From the NCBI RefSeq assembly GCF_001983105.1, contig NZ_MOMC01000014.1:103237-118242 (forward strand): DNA of 15,006 nucleotides, given 5' to 3'. The notes below the pieces were generated by a model, which was not told where the DNA came from, made no database searches, and was given only the letters and a program-made list of their open reading frames with translations. Origin of the DNA: Pseudofrankia asymbiotica. GTDB taxonomy: Bacteria; Actinomycetota; Actinomycetes; Frankiales; Frankiaceae. Made by a program: the position numbers and the translations under genes. Positions 14,360-15,006 of the stretch are shown in pieces (position 1 is the first letter of the stretch; every line of letters begins with the position of its first letter).

Positions 14360-14379
14360 TTAAGGACCTTAGTCCTTAA
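14360..14379. promoter_or_regulatory. 20-bp palindrome resembling a DosR/DevR box
   Basis: ttaaggaccttagtccttaa is a perfect 8-bp inverted repeat around ctta. Against the mycobacterial DosR box TTSGGGACTWWAGTCCCSAA it agrees at 15 of 20 positions by my count, including the GGAC and GTCC cores and their four-base spacing. No gene start lies close enough to name a target. Confidence 0.35.
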
Positions 14380-14655
14380 TGCGTACGCGGTCGAGCCCGG
14401 GCCGTTTATCGGACGCAGAAGTCGCCGTTCCTCTTTCTATCTCCACCCAAAGGTGCCGGACCAGCCGGGGAAATGGCCCCTCGGGCGCGGGACGCGGCCG
14501 AATACCTATAAACACTCTCCAGGGCCGGCCGGACCAGACGCCGGCCGTTCGAGGCAATACCACGAAAGCCTTGATAGGAACCGATGGCCCGCGGTATTGG
14601 GTCACAGAGGCGACCCACGACCCACTCCCTGCTGTTGGCGGCAACCGGCCGCGGA

Positions 14656-15006
14656 TCAGTTGAGACGGGGACAGAAGTGGCCGCCGGGGCCGTCCGGTCG
14701 GCCGCACAGGACGCAGGACGGACGGCCCGCGGAGATGATGCTGCGGGCACGCTCGATGAAGGCCTTGGTCTGCGGGATCGACAGGCCGACCCGGAGCGAG
14801 TCGAGGTCCTCCTCGCTGATGGGCGTCCCGAGCTGACCGGACGAGAGCCCCGCGGCCTCGACGAACACCCGGCGGCCGTCCCAGGAGACCGTCAGCTGAC
14901 CGAGGTGGAAGTCCTCCTCGAACGGCGCCTCCAGCGGCGCGAGGTCCACCTCGATGTCGGCGGCGGCCGGCACGGCGACGCCCTGCTGCTGGCCGACCTG
15001 CCCGAG
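14656..15006 (-). CDS. DUF3090 family protein (TIGR03847), C-terminal part
   Basis: The frame is open to the right edge, so the N-terminus lies outside the window; 116 residues are visible. The end is the family signature: GRPSCVLCG, then GRPDGPGGHFCPRLN, a CxxCG...GHxCPR arrangement that looks like a small metal-binding ribbon. Before it are a beta-rich segment (FHLGQLTVSWDGRRVFVEAAG) and a helix (IPQTKAFIERARSIIS). The protein family is conserved in actinobacteria, usually about 180-200 residues, and its function is unknown. In other actinobacteria it often lies near a histidine-phosphatase-family gene, which would lie outside this window. The stop at 14656 is followed by a long non-coding gap. 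Confidence 0.88.
   Translation of the reverse strand, partial: LGQVGQQQGVAVPAAADIEVDLAPLEAPFEEDFHLGQLTVSWDGRRVFVEAAGLSSGQLGTPISEEDLDSLRVGLSIPQTKAFIERARSIISAGRPSCVLCGRPDGPGGHFCPRLN

Larger units (their letters stand above)
13973..14655. other. Palindrome-rich gap between convergent genes
   Basis: There is no convincing gene. Open frames on both strands in 14369-14707 have a lower third-position GC than real genes here and no domain. Besides the listed hairpins, there are a 7-bp stem at 14526-14547 (cggccgg / ccggccg, loop 8), an imperfect stem caatacc/ggtattg at 14555-14599, a 5-bp stem gggtc/gaccc at 14599-14616 and gcgtacgc at 14381-14388. The stretch 14330-14600 is noticeably richer in A and T. 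Confidence 0.6.

Noticed and set aside
14379..14663. Plus-strand open frame of 94 codons starting beside the DosR-like palindrome
   Set aside because: It has no SD, many A/T third positions unlike the neighbouring genes, no recognisable domain, and its end overlaps the DUF3090 gene.
14369..14707. Minus-strand open frame of 112 codons
   Set aside because: It starts inside the DUF3090 gene in another frame, has no SD and no family resemblance.

Overview
The window is very GC-rich DNA from an actinomycete. The family set (L,D-transpeptidase lipoprotein of the mycobacterial type, DUF3099, DUF3090, MgtA/PimC-type mannosyltransferases, ArfA/OmpATb-like protein), frequent GTG/TTG starts and heavy third-position GC all point that way. 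Frankia or a close relative is my best guess, but this is inference from gene style, not from a marker gene. I see no rRNA, tRNA, transposase, integrase, phage gene or CRISPR array, so the window reads as ordinary chromosome.

Left part (1-4688), all genes on the minus strand: the N-terminal part of a membrane-anchored BON + OmpA-like protein runs off the left edge. It is followed by a six-helix PAP2-type lipid phosphatase/phosphotransferase with a probable TTG start, then a lipoprotein L,D-transpeptidase with a strong hairpin terminator. All three are envelope genes. About 1 kb of apparently non-coding DNA with short GC-rich tandem repeats then precedes the next gene.

Middle (4689-8372), metabolic genes: a urate oxidase on the plus strand converges on an S-adenosylmethionine hydrolase (DUF62 family) on the minus strand, with two hairpins between them. 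A family III (CaiB/BaiF) CoA-transferase on the minus strand follows. Its upstream region holds four copies of a 13-bp imperfect repeat.

Right part (8373-13972), plus strand: a DUF3099 membrane protein, then two GT-B glycosyltransferases resembling mycobacterial MgtA and PimC, then an unrecognised 259-residue protein. The glycosyltransferases suggest mannolipid or lipoglycan assembly at the membrane. A Ser/Thr/Pro/Ala-rich membrane-anchored protein of unknown role follows.

Right edge (13973-15006): a 683-bp gap full of palindromes, including a perfect 17-bp hairpin and a 20-bp palindrome that resembles a DosR/DevR box. After it comes the C-terminal part of a DUF3090 protein on the minus strand, cut by the window edge. 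I did not find a clear novel system. The best leads are the uncharacterised gene beside the two mannosyltransferases, the DosR-like palindrome and the palindrome-rich gap.
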